Shown here piece by piece: positions 1-9,000 of a DNA stretch of 64,000 nt (positions are counted from its first letter, which is position 1; each line of letters opens with the position of its first letter). A model generated the notes under the pieces. It had not been told where the DNA came from, did not search any database, and worked only from the letters and a program-made list of their open reading frames with translations. The DNA lies in the NCBI GenBank assembly GCA_035652815.1, contig DASRDB010000009.1, positions 248,001 to 312,000 on the forward strand. The letters are read 5' to 3'. The DNA comes from DASRDB01 sp035652815. GTDB lineage: Bacteria > Chloroflexota > Ktedonobacteria > Ktedonobacterales > Ktedonobacteraceae. A program made the translations under genes and the position numbers.

Positions 1-632
1 TCGGTACGATCACCAATTACGTCTCCGTTCCTGCCGGTTCGCATGAGATCAAGGTTGCCCCGGCTGGTCAGGGTATCGGGGCGGCAGTCATTAGCCAATC
101 GGTCTCGGTCACCGGGGGCATGGCCTATACTGTTGCGGCTATCGGCACAAAGTCGGAGGGCTTCGGGTTGACAGCGTTCGTCGATGACAACATGCTTTCC
201 GGCAACGCGGCAAAGGTGCGCGTCTACCACCTCTCGCCCGATGCTGGCCCGGTCAATGTCGCCGTTGGCGGCAACACGGTCATCAATGGCCTGACCTACA
301 AGAATGCTAGCGGCTACCTGACCGTTCCCGGCGGCTCTTACACCTTTGACGTTACCGCTACCGACTCCGGCGCGAAGGTGCCAGTTTCGGCCAGTCTCTC
401 CAACGGCATGGTGTACAGCGTCTTCGCCGTTGGTTTGCTCAAAGGCAATCCGGCCATCAGCTTTAAGCTGGCCGCCGTCGCAGGCATTCCCGGCATGCCC
501 AATACGGGCAGTGACCCCAACGCGCCTGCTCCGGCTGCCAATCCGATGCCGCTCTACCTGGGCCTGCTGGCCGTAGTGCTGCTCGGTTCAGGTCTGGTAG
601 TACGCCGTTTCGCATACGCGCGGAATAAGTAA
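1..632 (+). CDS. DUF4397 surface protein with MPNTG sorting signal (3' part)
   Basis: The reading frame is open from base 3 and the gene begins before the window. The visible part holds at least one full DUF4397 unit (motifs VRVYHLSPDAGPVNV and YLTVPGGSYTFDVTA), a beta-sandwich repeat common in secreted bacterial proteins. The C-terminus is laid out as a cell-wall sorting signal: MPNTG (bases 495-509), a Pro/Ala-rich linker of about 14 residues, a hydrophobic segment (LYLGLLAVVLLGSG) and a basic tail (RRFAYARNK). The linker is longer than in classical LPXTG proteins. A sortase gene starts 212 bases downstream on the same strand, so this protein is its probable substrate. The domain call is firm; covalent anchoring is inferred. 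Confidence 0.85.
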   Translation, partial: GTITNYVSVPAGSHEIKVAPAGQGIGAAVISQSVSVTGGMAYTVAAIGTKSEGFGLTAFVDDNMLSGNAAKVRVYHLSPDAGPVNVAVGGNTVINGLTYKNASGYLTVPGGSYTFDVTATDSGAKVPVSASLSNGMVYSVFAVGLLKGNPAISFKLAAVAGIPGMPNTGSDPNAPAPAANPMPLYLGLLAVVLLGSGLVVRRFAYARNK

Positions 633-745
633 CTTGCATCTTCTGTCTTTCCTGCGAGGCGGGCTTGATGAAGTTTGAGTAAATAGCGGGGATGCTGTTC
701 CTCTGTTATCCTGGGCAGCTCCCCCTATTATCCCTGGCTGCTTCC

Positions 746-773
746 CTGTCATCCTGAGCGCAGCGGATGACAG
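746..773. repeat. Minimal hairpin related to the dispersed inverted repeat
   Basis: Nine-base arms CTGTCATCC and GGATGACAG enclose TGAGCGCAGC. The left arm and loop reproduce the start of the larger dispersed inverted repeat found after 26023, 30771 and before 60097, so this is probably a truncated copy. It lies between the DUF4397 gene and the sortase gene and could also end transcription, although no T-run follows. Confidence 0.7.
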
Positions 774-844
774 AATGGATATGTTCTCTTTCTTTGGCAG
801 CGTTCGTGAAGCCGTCTCGTCAAATGTTCTGAGGGACGTTCTTT

Positions 845-1468
845 ATGTCATCAATTAGCAAATTCTTCGTATTCGGGTCGCTCTGCTATATGTTCCTGCT
901 TGCTGCCTGCGGCTCATCTACCCAGGAAGCAAACCTCAAGCCCTCGCCAACAGCGATACATCACGAAACGCCAGTTGTCGCCACTAAGCCAACCGACCTA
1001 CCAGGTTCCACACCAGCGGTAGGGGTGCCGCTGCGCCTGCTCATTCCGCGTATTGGCGTCAATGCCCCCATCGAGGATGTGGGAATAACCGCGCAAGGTG
1101 ATCTGGCAACGCCCACCAAAAATCCCTGGGATGACGTTGGCTGGTATAGCAACGGCCCACGCCCCGGCGAGCAGGGCAGCGCAGTTATCAACGGCCATCT
1201 GGACCGTCCCGGTGGCTATCCCGCTGTCTTCTGGAATCTACGCCAGTTGCATGCCGGTGATGAGGTGCTGATTGTGAACGCACAAGGGAAATCGGTCCGC
1301 TTTCGCGTGGCCCGTATCGCCTCGTATCCTCCTCAGGAAGCGCCCCTGGAGGACATTTTCAGCGCAACGGGTGGCGCGTACCTGAATCTGATTACCTGTG
1401 CCGGAACCTGGATTCCCGCGCAACATCAAACAACGTTGCGGCTCGTAGTGTATACAACGCTGGCATAA
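845..1468 (+). CDS. Sortase (class E/F-like) with lipoprotein-type signal
   Basis: This is a 207-residue transpeptidase that would cleave a sorting motif and join the protein to the cell envelope. The catalytic triad is visible: His in VINGHLDRP, Cys in LNLITCAGTW (the TxTC-type motif) and Arg in TTLRLVVYT near the C-terminus. The fold begins at about residue 60 with PLRLLIPRIGVNAPI. The N-terminus carries a hydrophobic segment ending LLAACGSS, which reads as a lipobox, so the enzyme may be lipid-anchored rather than held by a transmembrane helix; that is unusual for a sortase. The start ATG follows GAGGG by about ten bases. The gene directly upstream encodes an MPNTG protein, making a dedicated enzyme-substrate pair likely. 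The exact sortase class is uncertain. Confidence 0.88.
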   Translation: MSSISKFFVFGSLCYMFLLAACGSSTQEANLKPSPTAIHHETPVVATKPTDLPGSTPAVGVPLRLLIPRIGVNAPIEDVGITAQGDLATPTKNPWDDVGWYSNGPRPGEQGSAVINGHLDRPGGYPAVFWNLRQLHAGDEVLIVNAQGKSVRFRVARIASYPPQEAPLEDIFSATGGAYLNLITCAGTWIPAQHQTTLRLVVYTTLA

Positions 1469-2181
1469 AATGCTGGAGAGTAGCGAGATTGCTGAAGCCT
1501 TACTGATCTCCTTCTTCGGTTGGCATGCGCTCAAGAGCAAGGAATGTTACCGTATCCCAGGAGTTGTAAATGCCGATGAACAGCAGCAGAACCGTTGCCG
1601 CTCCCCTAATGTACAGTGCCAGCGCAGGATTGTTGAGGAGCAATTTGCAAACCACTTTCAGAGTCGAGTTGGAACTTACCAAAAAGTGTTTGACATACAA
1701 GCTTTTGCGCTGCAATCTGAATACTCTCATCACAGGTATGAGAGGGTTACAAAGCAAACAGCTTGCATCTCCATTCGCAACTGAGCAGCCTCTAGCTTTG
1801 CGCCTGTTGCCACATCCTGACCAAACCCTGTAGTGCTATCAAGCTCTCCCTTCTTCCAGGGAGCAGGAAGATTCGCCGCTTCCTTTGCCCATAATGAAAG
1901 CGCCGCTGCACAAGTCTTGCATACAGTTCAAGTGGCCCAGTCAACGGTGTTATGAGCGCGGCGCGAAGTGTTGTCACCTGATAATTCCTTTCTGTTCACT
2001 TCTCTCACCTGGTATTGGTTTATTTTCTTCTAACATCGGCCGGGCAGCGAGCGGAAGACTACTTGCGTAAGAGCAGTCGTTCACTCAAACGCACCGCCTT
2101 ACGCCACTTTCTCAACGGCTTCAGAATTCATCGCACCACGTTACCAGGTCGGCTATGGGAAAAGGCGTGAGCAATAATTGC
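1469..2181. other. Long gene-poor stretch
   Basis: This 713-base interval separates the sortase gene from the convergent catabolic operon. Apart from one doubtful minus-strand frame at 1500-1757, I see no gene with a convincing start site, no tRNA-like fold and no repeat. Other open frames here have no recognisable protein features. Confidence 0.5.
1500..1757 (-). CDS. Possible small membrane protein
   Basis: This is an 85-residue minus-strand frame with a TTG start; GGAG lies about eleven bases upstream. The first 35 residues look non-coding. The second half is protein-like: LLNNPALALYIRG, then a hydrophobic stretch AATVLLLFIGIYNSWDTVTF and a charged end (ERMPTEEGDQ). One membrane span is predicted by eye. 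The true start may lie inside the frame, near residue 30-37, but no good ribosome-binding site is visible there. No function can be given, and the gene may not be real. Confidence 0.33.
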   Translation of the reverse strand: MLCNPLIPVMRVFRLQRKSLYVKHFLVSSNSTLKVVCKLLLNNPALALYIRGAATVLLLFIGIYNSWDTVTFLALERMPTEEGDQ

Positions 2182-3129
2182 TCACGCCAACCCCGCTTTC
2201 TTCGCAATCGCCAGCTTGCGCCACTCCACGCGCAACACAGCGGCATCAATCATCTGGTCATCAATGACGATTGCGCCGAGGCCGCCCTGGACATCGGCTT
2301 TTTCGTACTCTTCGATGATGTGTTTGGCCTTCGCGACCTCTTCGGGTGTGGGAGTATAGGCTTCGTGAATAATATCTATCTGCGCGGGATGAATGGCCCA
2401 CTTGCCGTCGAAGCCCATGTGCGCACCCATCTGGGCATCGCGGCGGCAGGCTTCGTTGTCGCGAATGGCAAGTGTTACTCCATCTACGACGGTGATGCCT
2501 GCGGCGCGGGCAGCGGTGATGCATTTGGCTTTGGCGTAGTTGTAATAAAAAAACTGCTCGCCACCCAACTCCTGCGCCCCGATGTCGCCCGCGAAATCGA
2601 CAAGGCCGAAGATCAGCCCGCACATGCGCGGCGTGCATTTGGCGATCTGTTCGGCATGCAGCACAGCATCGGCTGATTCGATCAGCACCTCCAGCTTGAT
2701 GCGCCCGATCTCGAAGCCCATGTTCTCTTCGATCTGTGTGAGAAAGCGATCTACAAAGAGGATGTCTTCTGGCCCGTAACATTTGGGAATCACCACCACG
2801 TCAATGTTGCGCCCGGCAGCCTCTACTACCTCGATCAGGTCGCGATAAAAGAAACGGGTGCGGATATTGTTCGGGCGAAAGGCGCGAATCTTGCCCCCGA
2901 AGTCGAGCGTGTTGAAAGCTTCGATGACCGTCTTGCGCGCCTCGACCTTCTGCGAGACGGCGCACGCGTCCTCCAGGTCGAACATCACCTGGTCCGCATT
3001 CGAGGCCGCCGCCTTCGCCATCATCTTCAGGCTGTGGCCGGGAACAGTCAGTTCCGAGCGGCGCACCACAAAATCACGCGCCATCACCATCTGCGCCTTC
3101 GGCGGTATCATATTGCCGCTATTCATCAT
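2182..3129 (-). CDS. CitE/HpcH-family CoA-ester lyase
   Basis: This 315-residue TIM-barrel enzyme belongs to the HpcH/HpaI-CitE family, which cleaves beta-hydroxyacyl-CoA esters such as malyl-, methylmalyl- or citramalyl-CoA in a Mg2+-dependent aldol reaction. Family marks are VPGHSLKMMAKA (about 29-40), the MFDLEDA motif (49-55), KVEAR, and the metal ligands Glu151 (LIESAD) and Asp178/Asp182 (VDFAGDIGA). The start ATG overlaps the stop of the MaoC gene (ATGA), so the two are translationally coupled. With the upstream hydratase and acyl-CoA dehydrogenase, a role in breaking a C4-C6 branched acyl-CoA into acetyl-CoA plus a keto acid or glyoxylate is likely. (S)-citramalyl-CoA or beta-methylmalyl-CoA are the best guesses; the substrate cannot be read from sequence alone. 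Confidence 0.88.
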   Translation of the reverse strand: MMNSGNMIPPKAQMVMARDFVVRRSELTVPGHSLKMMAKAAASNADQVMFDLEDACAVSQKVEARKTVIEAFNTLDFGGKIRAFRPNNIRTRFFYRDLIEVVEAAGRNIDVVVIPKCYGPEDILFVDRFLTQIEENMGFEIGRIKLEVLIESADAVLHAEQIAKCTPRMCGLIFGLVDFAGDIGAQELGGEQFFYYNYAKAKCITAARAAGITVVDGVTLAIRDNEACRRDAQMGAHMGFDGKWAIHPAQIDIIHEAYTPTPEEVAKAKHIIEEYEKADVQGGLGAIVIDDQMIDAAVLRVEWRKLAIAKKAGLA

Positions 3130-3644
3130 TGTTGCGTGGCTCCTTTCCGGCGTTCGGCCATCTCTTCATCCCAGGCGCGCTGCCATGCCTGATCTGCCTC
3201 GCGCGTCGGCACCATCACGCGCCGCTTGAAGGAAAGGATGCTTTCGCCGCGCTGATTGTAGGCGATGGTTTCAACGGTTATAATGCCGCGATCTGGTTTG
3301 CTCTGCGAGAGCCGTTTATCCAGTACGGTTGTTTCGGCATAGATGGTATCGCCATGAAAAGTGGGGCCGAGATGGCGCACATACTCAAATTCGAGGTTAG
3401 CAATCGCCTTGCCGCTCACATCCGGCACGCTCATACCCAGCGCAATACTAAATACAAGCGGCCCTACTACCAGGCGCTGCCCATGCTGGCGGGTCTCCGC
3501 ATAGTTGGCGTCAATATGCAGGGGGTTATGATTCATGGTGAGCATGCTAAATAGCGTATCGTCATATTCGGTGATGGTGCGTCCGGGCCAGTGTTTGTAG
3601 ACCGCGCCGATCTCGAAATCTTCAAAACAGCGACCAAATTGCAT
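3126..3644 (-). CDS. MaoC-like enoyl-CoA hydratase (mesaconyl/itaconyl-CoA type)
   Basis: This is a 172-residue single hot-dog-fold hydratase. The active-site segment is TMNHNPLHIDANYA (about residues 36-49). The usual GDxNPxH reads MNHNPLH, with Asn where canonical MaoC proteins have the catalytic Asp. Similar MN-type motifs, as I recall them, occur in mesaconyl-CoA and C5-dicarboxyl-CoA hydratases. The start was chosen at the ATG preceded by AAGGAG seven bases upstream; a longer in-frame extension has no such site. The stop overlaps the lyase start by four bases. It should hydrate an unsaturated acyl-CoA to the hydroxyacyl-CoA that the lyase then splits. Confidence 0.87.
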   Translation of the reverse strand: MQFGRCFEDFEIGAVYKHWPGRTITEYDDTLFSMLTMNHNPLHIDANYAETRQHGQRLVVGPLVFSIALGMSVPDVSGKAIANLEFEYVRHLGPTFHGDTIYAETTVLDKRLSQSKPDRGIITVETIAYNQRGESILSFKRRVMVPTREADQAWQRAWDEEMAERRKGATQQ

Positions 3645-3759
3645 AGCTTTTCTCCTTATGGCATTTCTACTTAACCTCTTCGGGTTTGAACGGTATACTT
3701 TCTGCACTGGAACCGTCGAGAGTTCCTTCTCTTGCTCGACCCACTTGAGGGTACTGCAA

Positions 3760-4917
3760 TTAGAGTTTATAGCGTTCCAACAGTTGACGGGCGATAACCA
3801 GCTTTTGAATTTCGCTGGTGCCTTCAGCGACGAGCATAAAGGGCGCGTCGCGGTAGTAGCGCTCGACGTTGAACTCTTTGGTGTAGCCGAATCCGCCGTG
3901 AATGCGCATGGCTTCCAGCGTCACCTCCTGGCACATCTCGGTCGCGAACAGCTTCGCCATCCCGGCCTCCAGGTCGCTGCGCTCGCCCAGGTCTTTTTTG
4001 TGCGCGGCCTGGCGCATGAGCAAACGCGCCGCCTCGATCTTCGTGGCCATATCGGCCAGCTTAAGTTGAATGGCCTGGTGCTGGGCGATGGGTTTGCCAA
4101 AGGTCTCGCGCTGCTGTGCATAGCGAATGGCGTCCTCGAAGGCGGCCTGGGCCACGCCGACAGCGCGAGCCGCTACATTGATGCGCCCCACCTCAAGCCC
4201 GCTCATGGCCTGCTTGAAGCCCTGGCCCTCGACACCGCCCAACAAGGAAGCAGTGGGAACGTGGACATCCTCAAAGACCAATTCGGCGGTCTCCACACCC
4301 TTGTAACCAAGCTTTTCAAAGGTGCGGCTGGCGCTCAAACCCGGCGCGCCTTTTTCCACCAGGAAGAGGCTCATGCCGCGATGGGGCGGCTTTGCGTCCG
4401 GGTCGGTGCGCGCCAGGACGGCGAAGATGCTGCCATGCACGCCGTTCGTCACCCATTGTTTAGAACCGTTGAGAATATAGGAATCGCCGTCGCGGCGGGC
4501 GGTCGTGGTAATAGCCTGCACATCGCTTCCGGCGTTGGCTTCGGAGAGGCAGATTCCGCCACGTCGCTCGCCCTCGACCATCAAGGGAAGAAAGTGCTGG
4601 CACTGCTGCTCTGTCCCGAAGGTGGCGATCATGTAGGAAACGATGACGTGTGTGTTGACGATGCCCGCAAGGCTCATCCAGCCGCGAGCCAGTTCCTCGA
4701 TCACCTGGCTGTAGGTCAGAAAGTCGATGCCCAGCCCACCGTAGGCCTCAGGGATGGTCGCGCCGAAGATGCCGAGCGTTTTCATCTGTTCAATCAGTTC
4801 GTAGGGGTAGATATCGTCGTGTTCGAGTTGATGAGCGACGGGCAGCACCTCGCGCCTGACAAAGCGCCGCACCTCGTCTACAATCGCCTGCCGCTCCGCG
4901 TCGAGTGGCTGCTGCAT
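3760..4917 (-). CDS. Acyl-CoA dehydrogenase
   Basis: This 385-residue FAD enzyme of standard length oxidises acyl-CoA to 2-enoyl-CoA. Features in order: the N-terminal helical domain; the middle beta-domain with ICLSEANAGSDVQ and KQWVTNG (flavin and substrate contacts); the C-terminal helical domain with GRINVAARAVG, QRETFGKPIAQHQ and IHGGFGYTKEF. The catalytic base is Glu365 in VAEGTSEIQ, the position used by medium- and short-chain enzymes. The gene starts 15 bases after the LysR gene and lies about 115 bases before the MaoC gene, all on the minus strand. Gene order parallels mycobacterial fadE19-MaoC-citE, where the dehydrogenase serves leucine breakdown (isovaleryl-CoA type). That specificity is an analogy only. 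Confidence 0.92.
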   Translation of the reverse strand: MQQPLDAERQAIVDEVRRFVRREVLPVAHQLEHDDIYPYELIEQMKTLGIFGATIPEAYGGLGIDFLTYSQVIEELARGWMSLAGIVNTHVIVSYMIATFGTEQQCQHFLPLMVEGERRGGICLSEANAGSDVQAITTTARRDGDSYILNGSKQWVTNGVHGSIFAVLARTDPDAKPPHRGMSLFLVEKGAPGLSASRTFEKLGYKGVETAELVFEDVHVPTASLLGGVEGQGFKQAMSGLEVGRINVAARAVGVAQAAFEDAIRYAQQRETFGKPIAQHQAIQLKLADMATKIEAARLLMRQAAHKKDLGERSDLEAGMAKLFATEMCQEVTLEAMRIHGGFGYTKEFNVERYYRDAPFMLVAEGTSEIQKLVIARQLLERYKL

Positions 4918-4932
4918 TCGTTTGCTCCTTGT

Positions 4933-5862
4933 TTATTCAGCCTGGGTCGCTACTTTCCGGCGCAGGCGTTTATCAGCATGTTGCAAGAGGAACGCTTTAA
5001 AGGCGTGCGCGGTGGCCGAAAGATACTTGTCCTTCAAGTGAACAAGCCGCCACTGCCGCACGATGGGGAAACCCTCGACATCCAGGATCACCAGCCGATG
5101 CGTCTCCAATTCCATATCGAGCGCAACCTTTGAGATGAGAGCGATACCCAGCCCGGCGGTGACGCCCTGTTTAATAGCGCTGTTGTTTCCCACCTGCATG
5201 CTGATATGCAGGGGAACGCCCGCCTCCAGCAAAGCGGTTTCCAGGGCCGCTCGCGTTCCCGACCCTGGCTCGCGCAGTAAAAAATGTTCGCGGCCCAGTT
5301 CCTTGACCGGGATATCGCTGCGCCCGGCCAGGCGGTGCTGAGGTGATGCGATCAACACCAGCTCGTTGTAGGCAAACGGCTCGATCTCTACCGGCAGCTC
5401 ATCGGGAACGCGGCCCATCACGGCCATCTCGATACGGTTGCTGACCATCGCCTCCACCAGCGAGGCGCGATTCAGCACCTCCAACGAGATTTCCACGGCA
5501 GGGTAGAGCTGGCGAAATTTGCCGAGCAGGCCGGGAATGACGTAGGAACCAACGGTGGTATCTGCGCCAACGCTCAAACGCCCGTGATGCGGGCTGCGCA
5601 GGGATTCCATCACGTCCATCGTTTCCTCAATGAGCGAAAAAATCTTCTGACTGTAGAGGTAAAGTTCCTCGCCTGCCTGCGTCAGGTGTGTCCTGCGCCC
5701 AATCTGGTCGAACAACTTCACACCCAGCGATTTTTCCAGGTGGCGAATCTGCGCTGAGACGGCGGGCTGGCTGAAATGCAGTTCCTCCGCCGCCCGCACG
5801 AAGCTGCAATGTTTCGCCACCACCGAGAAGGTGTAGAGCTGGTGCAAATTCAATGTATCCAT
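4933..5862 (-). CDS. LysR-family transcriptional regulator
   Basis: This 309-residue regulator has an N-terminal winged helix-turn-helix (about 5-65; AAEELHFSQPAVSAQIRHLEKSLGVKLFDQIGRR) typical of the LysR family. A periplasmic-binding-like effector domain runs from about 92 (GRLSVGADTTVGSYVIPGLL), which resembles CysB/CbbR-type regulators. It is the first gene of the minus-strand catabolic cluster and stops 15 bases before the dehydrogenase, so it is co-oriented with its probable targets rather than divergent from them. This suggests autoregulation of the whole operon, probably in response to an acyl-CoA or organic acid intermediate. The effector is unknown. Confidence 0.93.
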   Translation of the reverse strand: MDTLNLHQLYTFSVVAKHCSFVRAAEELHFSQPAVSAQIRHLEKSLGVKLFDQIGRRTHLTQAGEELYLYSQKIFSLIEETMDVMESLRSPHHGRLSVGADTTVGSYVIPGLLGKFRQLYPAVEISLEVLNRASLVEAMVSNRIEMAVMGRVPDELPVEIEPFAYNELVLIASPQHRLAGRSDIPVKELGREHFLLREPGSGTRAALETALLEAGVPLHISMQVGNNSAIKQGVTAGLGIALISKVALDMELETHRLVILDVEGFPIVRQWRLVHLKDKYLSATAHAFKAFLLQHADKRLRRKVATQAE

Positions 5863-5904
5863 GCGCGTTTCCTGAATAAGCCTATAACCTGGATATTATA
5901 TATT

Positions 5905-5935
5905 ATTTAAGTACGCGCATAGCCATTTCTGTCAA
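5905..5935 (-). promoter_or_regulatory. Probable sigma-70-type promoter of the LysR operon
   Basis: On the minus strand a perfect TTGACA (5935-5930) is followed after 17-19 bases by an AT-rich run (TTAAAT, then ATATATAAT) that can supply a -10 element. It ends about 45 bases before the LysR start. The -10 is ambiguous because several TA-rich hexamers overlap. Confidence 0.5.
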
Positions 5936-6007
5936 GAACATTCCGCTCAGGCTGCCGTTCTGTTATAGTAGCTAGCGTAGCATTCCTGAACAAGAAAGTC
6001 AGCATTG

Positions 6008-9000
6008 ATGTCCACACCGTTCGAGCAATCCAGGGTAGAAGAAACCAGCGATACAACAGATAAGCAGGCAGATACCAGCAAACCATCCATTCCTGCCACA
6101 AACAGCAGCGAACCAGAGAGCGAGGAAGAATACGACCTCTCTCCAGATAAGTTAGAGGAAACGGCGAAACGTCCCGCGCTCGTTCTTGCTCAAAAGACGC
6201 CCGTTCCGTCTGAAGATGAGGTCGAACCACCGGCGCAAGTGTCTGAACAAGATCATAAAGAAACAGTTATACCCGAAACGCCACCGATAGAGACGGATGA
6301 AACTACTCAGGCACATCAGGGTGGACGCGATCAATCGCATCCCTACAGAAATAGGCCCCCTTTATTTTTCAACATTCATCAGATTAGCCAGGCGCGTCCC
6401 TATCATCTATATGTTTCATTTTTGAAACACCGAGCCTTAACAAGGCGCATATTATCCATTTTGTTGCTAGCGCTGATTTTCATCAGTATGATATCGCTGT
6501 GGCGCGATGTTCATGACACGCACCTGTTGCTGTATACCCTGAATCCGGTAAATGGGAACATGATGGCGCAGCAGGACCTGGGCGGCGGGTACACAGGCCC
6601 AACGCATCTGACCAATGCCGTCCAGAACGGCCCCTCAATGCTGGTGGGTGCGCAGAGCGCGCAGGGAAAGGTGGTACAACAGCAGCAGGTGTTCGTCCTG
6701 GATGACACATCGTGGCAGGTGACAAATTCCTTTTCCGCGCCGCTAACCCATGCAACGCTGACCCCCACACCGGGTGGAAACGTGCTGCTTAGCTATGCGC
6801 AGGGGCTGGAGATGCTAGCGGGTGATGGAAGTGTACGCTGGCAACGCGCTGCCCAGATGCCGACACGAGGTGCGCATCCCTTTCAACCAGCTATAGATGC
6901 TCATACCATCTATACCGTTCTCTCAGTGAGTAAGGGTGAGATCGCCGCTATCAACATCCAGCGCGGAACAACACACTGGGAACAAAAGCTTAACGATACC
7001 TTTGCCTACGCGCCTCCACCTGTGCTGGCAGGAAATACGCTCTATTTCGCAGCAGACCACCAGCTTTACGCGCTCGACAGAACAAACGGCCACGTCCTCT
7101 GGCATACCTTCTTTCCGACGCGCACACTGCTTGTCACACACGATGGGCGGCTCATTGCTGCTGGCGCGCAAGGTATAGTGGCCTTTGGCGCAACGTCCGG
7201 CACGCCGCTCTGGACGTTTTCTGGTCAATCTCCAGGCGCTTCACTTGATAAGCAGACGAACGCGCAGTTCTACGAGGCATTGCTCTCAGGTTCAACAATC
7301 TATGCCAGCGGAATCTCCTGGAACGTGCCGGAAATACGCGAGCAAACCTGGCTCTACGCGCTGAATGCCTCGTCTGGAACGCTGCGCTGGTCTACGCAGG
7401 TGGGCGAGGGCGCGGCCAGCGCGGATGGTGGTCGCGTCTTTCTACCAGTGGTAGCATCCAACATGGTGCTGCTTGAACAACTTTCAGGTGATGGCAGCCT
7501 CTCGCTCATCGCCTACTCCGTGCTGAATGGCAGGCTGCGCTGGCGCGCAGCCTTTGCAGACGTGCAGACGGGAATGCTGCTTCAGCCAACCGGCAATACA
7601 TTGGCATTTCTAGCAATGCAGACCTCACCCCAGACCGTTTTGCATCTCTTCACTCCCATACGCCTGCTGCTCGTGCTGTCGGCGGTTATCAGCCTGCTCG
7701 CACTGCTTTATCTCTGGCTGTTTCCACTGGCGTTGTGGAAACGGCGGCTGATATTTCTCCGCCGTCAAGTGCCGCGCTATCTCCTCTTCCCGCTCAGATT
7801 GCTGCTGCGGCTTTGGCGACGTTCGCGCCTGTTGTTTTCGCTGCTCTGCCTGGCTATCCTGCTTGGCGCAGGAGCGGCGGAATATCTGCAACTGATATCC
7901 ATCCAGACCTACATCAATCAGGCGGGAGCGAGCAGTGGCAGGCTGCAATGGCAACAGCCTGCCGGGTCTTCCATCCTGGCGGGAGCTGACAGCCAGGGCA
8001 GCTTCGTTATCCATAACCAGTTGATTGCGCTCGACGCGCATGGCAACCCGCGCTGGAAGACCTTTACCAGCCAGGGCACATTCTCGCTTCCGGCAATACG
8101 TACCGCGTCCGGCACGCTGCTGGTTGCCCTGCAAGGGCCAGCACAGCAACAATACCATCTCGCGCCCGCCGACCCTGCCTATCCCGAGCCGATGGCGTCC
8201 TCTTTTGTGCTGTACCTGCTCGATCGCGCTAGCGGTCGCGTTCTCTGGAAAAACATCATGGGACAGGCAGGGGATTCTCAACAGATCAGCGTACTGGCTG
8301 CGGATTCCAACTTTATCTACCTGGCGAGCCATACACGCATTACCAACACATCGATACATGCCGCTCAATTGATCGCCCTTGACCCGCATTCCGGTGCTAT
8401 CGCGTGGCGCATTTCCGGCCCGCGTGAGCATAAGCTGCTGGACAACGGTGTACTGCTGCCGCATGGCCGCCTGATCTACTGGCAGGTGGCCTATACCATC
8501 TACGCAATCGATACGCAGACCGCACAGATTCAATGGCGAACCGGTATTGATGAAAACAGTCCATCGGTCCTGTTACAGGAAGAAAGGGAGATGGCGCTCG
8601 GTTCGGGAGTGTTAGTGGTAGGACGCAGCGATACGTTTCACGCACTCGACCTGCTTAGCGGCATCGAACGCTGGACGTTCGACAGCCCTGGAGTTTACAC
8701 GGCATCAGCGCCAGCAGGCATTGTAACAACCCGCAGTGCCTTCATCCTCTACAGCGCGAATACCCTGGAGGCCATCGATGGCCGCAATCAGCGCGTGCTA
8801 TGGAAGCAGGGGCCTTTCGCATCGATCCAGCAGGTCAGTCTCTCAGATGACCAGTCTCTGTTATATGTCCTGGAAACGAGCAGCCTGGACGGCAATACCA
8901 GGTCACAGGCCTTGACCGCCCTCGATATAAAAAGCGGCGGGGCGCGCTGGACATTTCAGCCCACAGCGCAGGCGCGTTTCTTTGCGCCCGGCCTGGGGTA

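Noticed and set aside
3658..5133. A 491-codon plus-strand frame
   Set aside because: It runs antisense to the MaoC, acyl-CoA dehydrogenase and LysR genes, whose motifs, ribosome-binding sites and lengths are all convincing. The plus-strand product has no domain and arises from codon bias.
7625..8533. A 302-codon minus-strand frame
   Set aside because: It is antisense to the double-propeller protein; its translation is basic and repetitive without recognisable structure.
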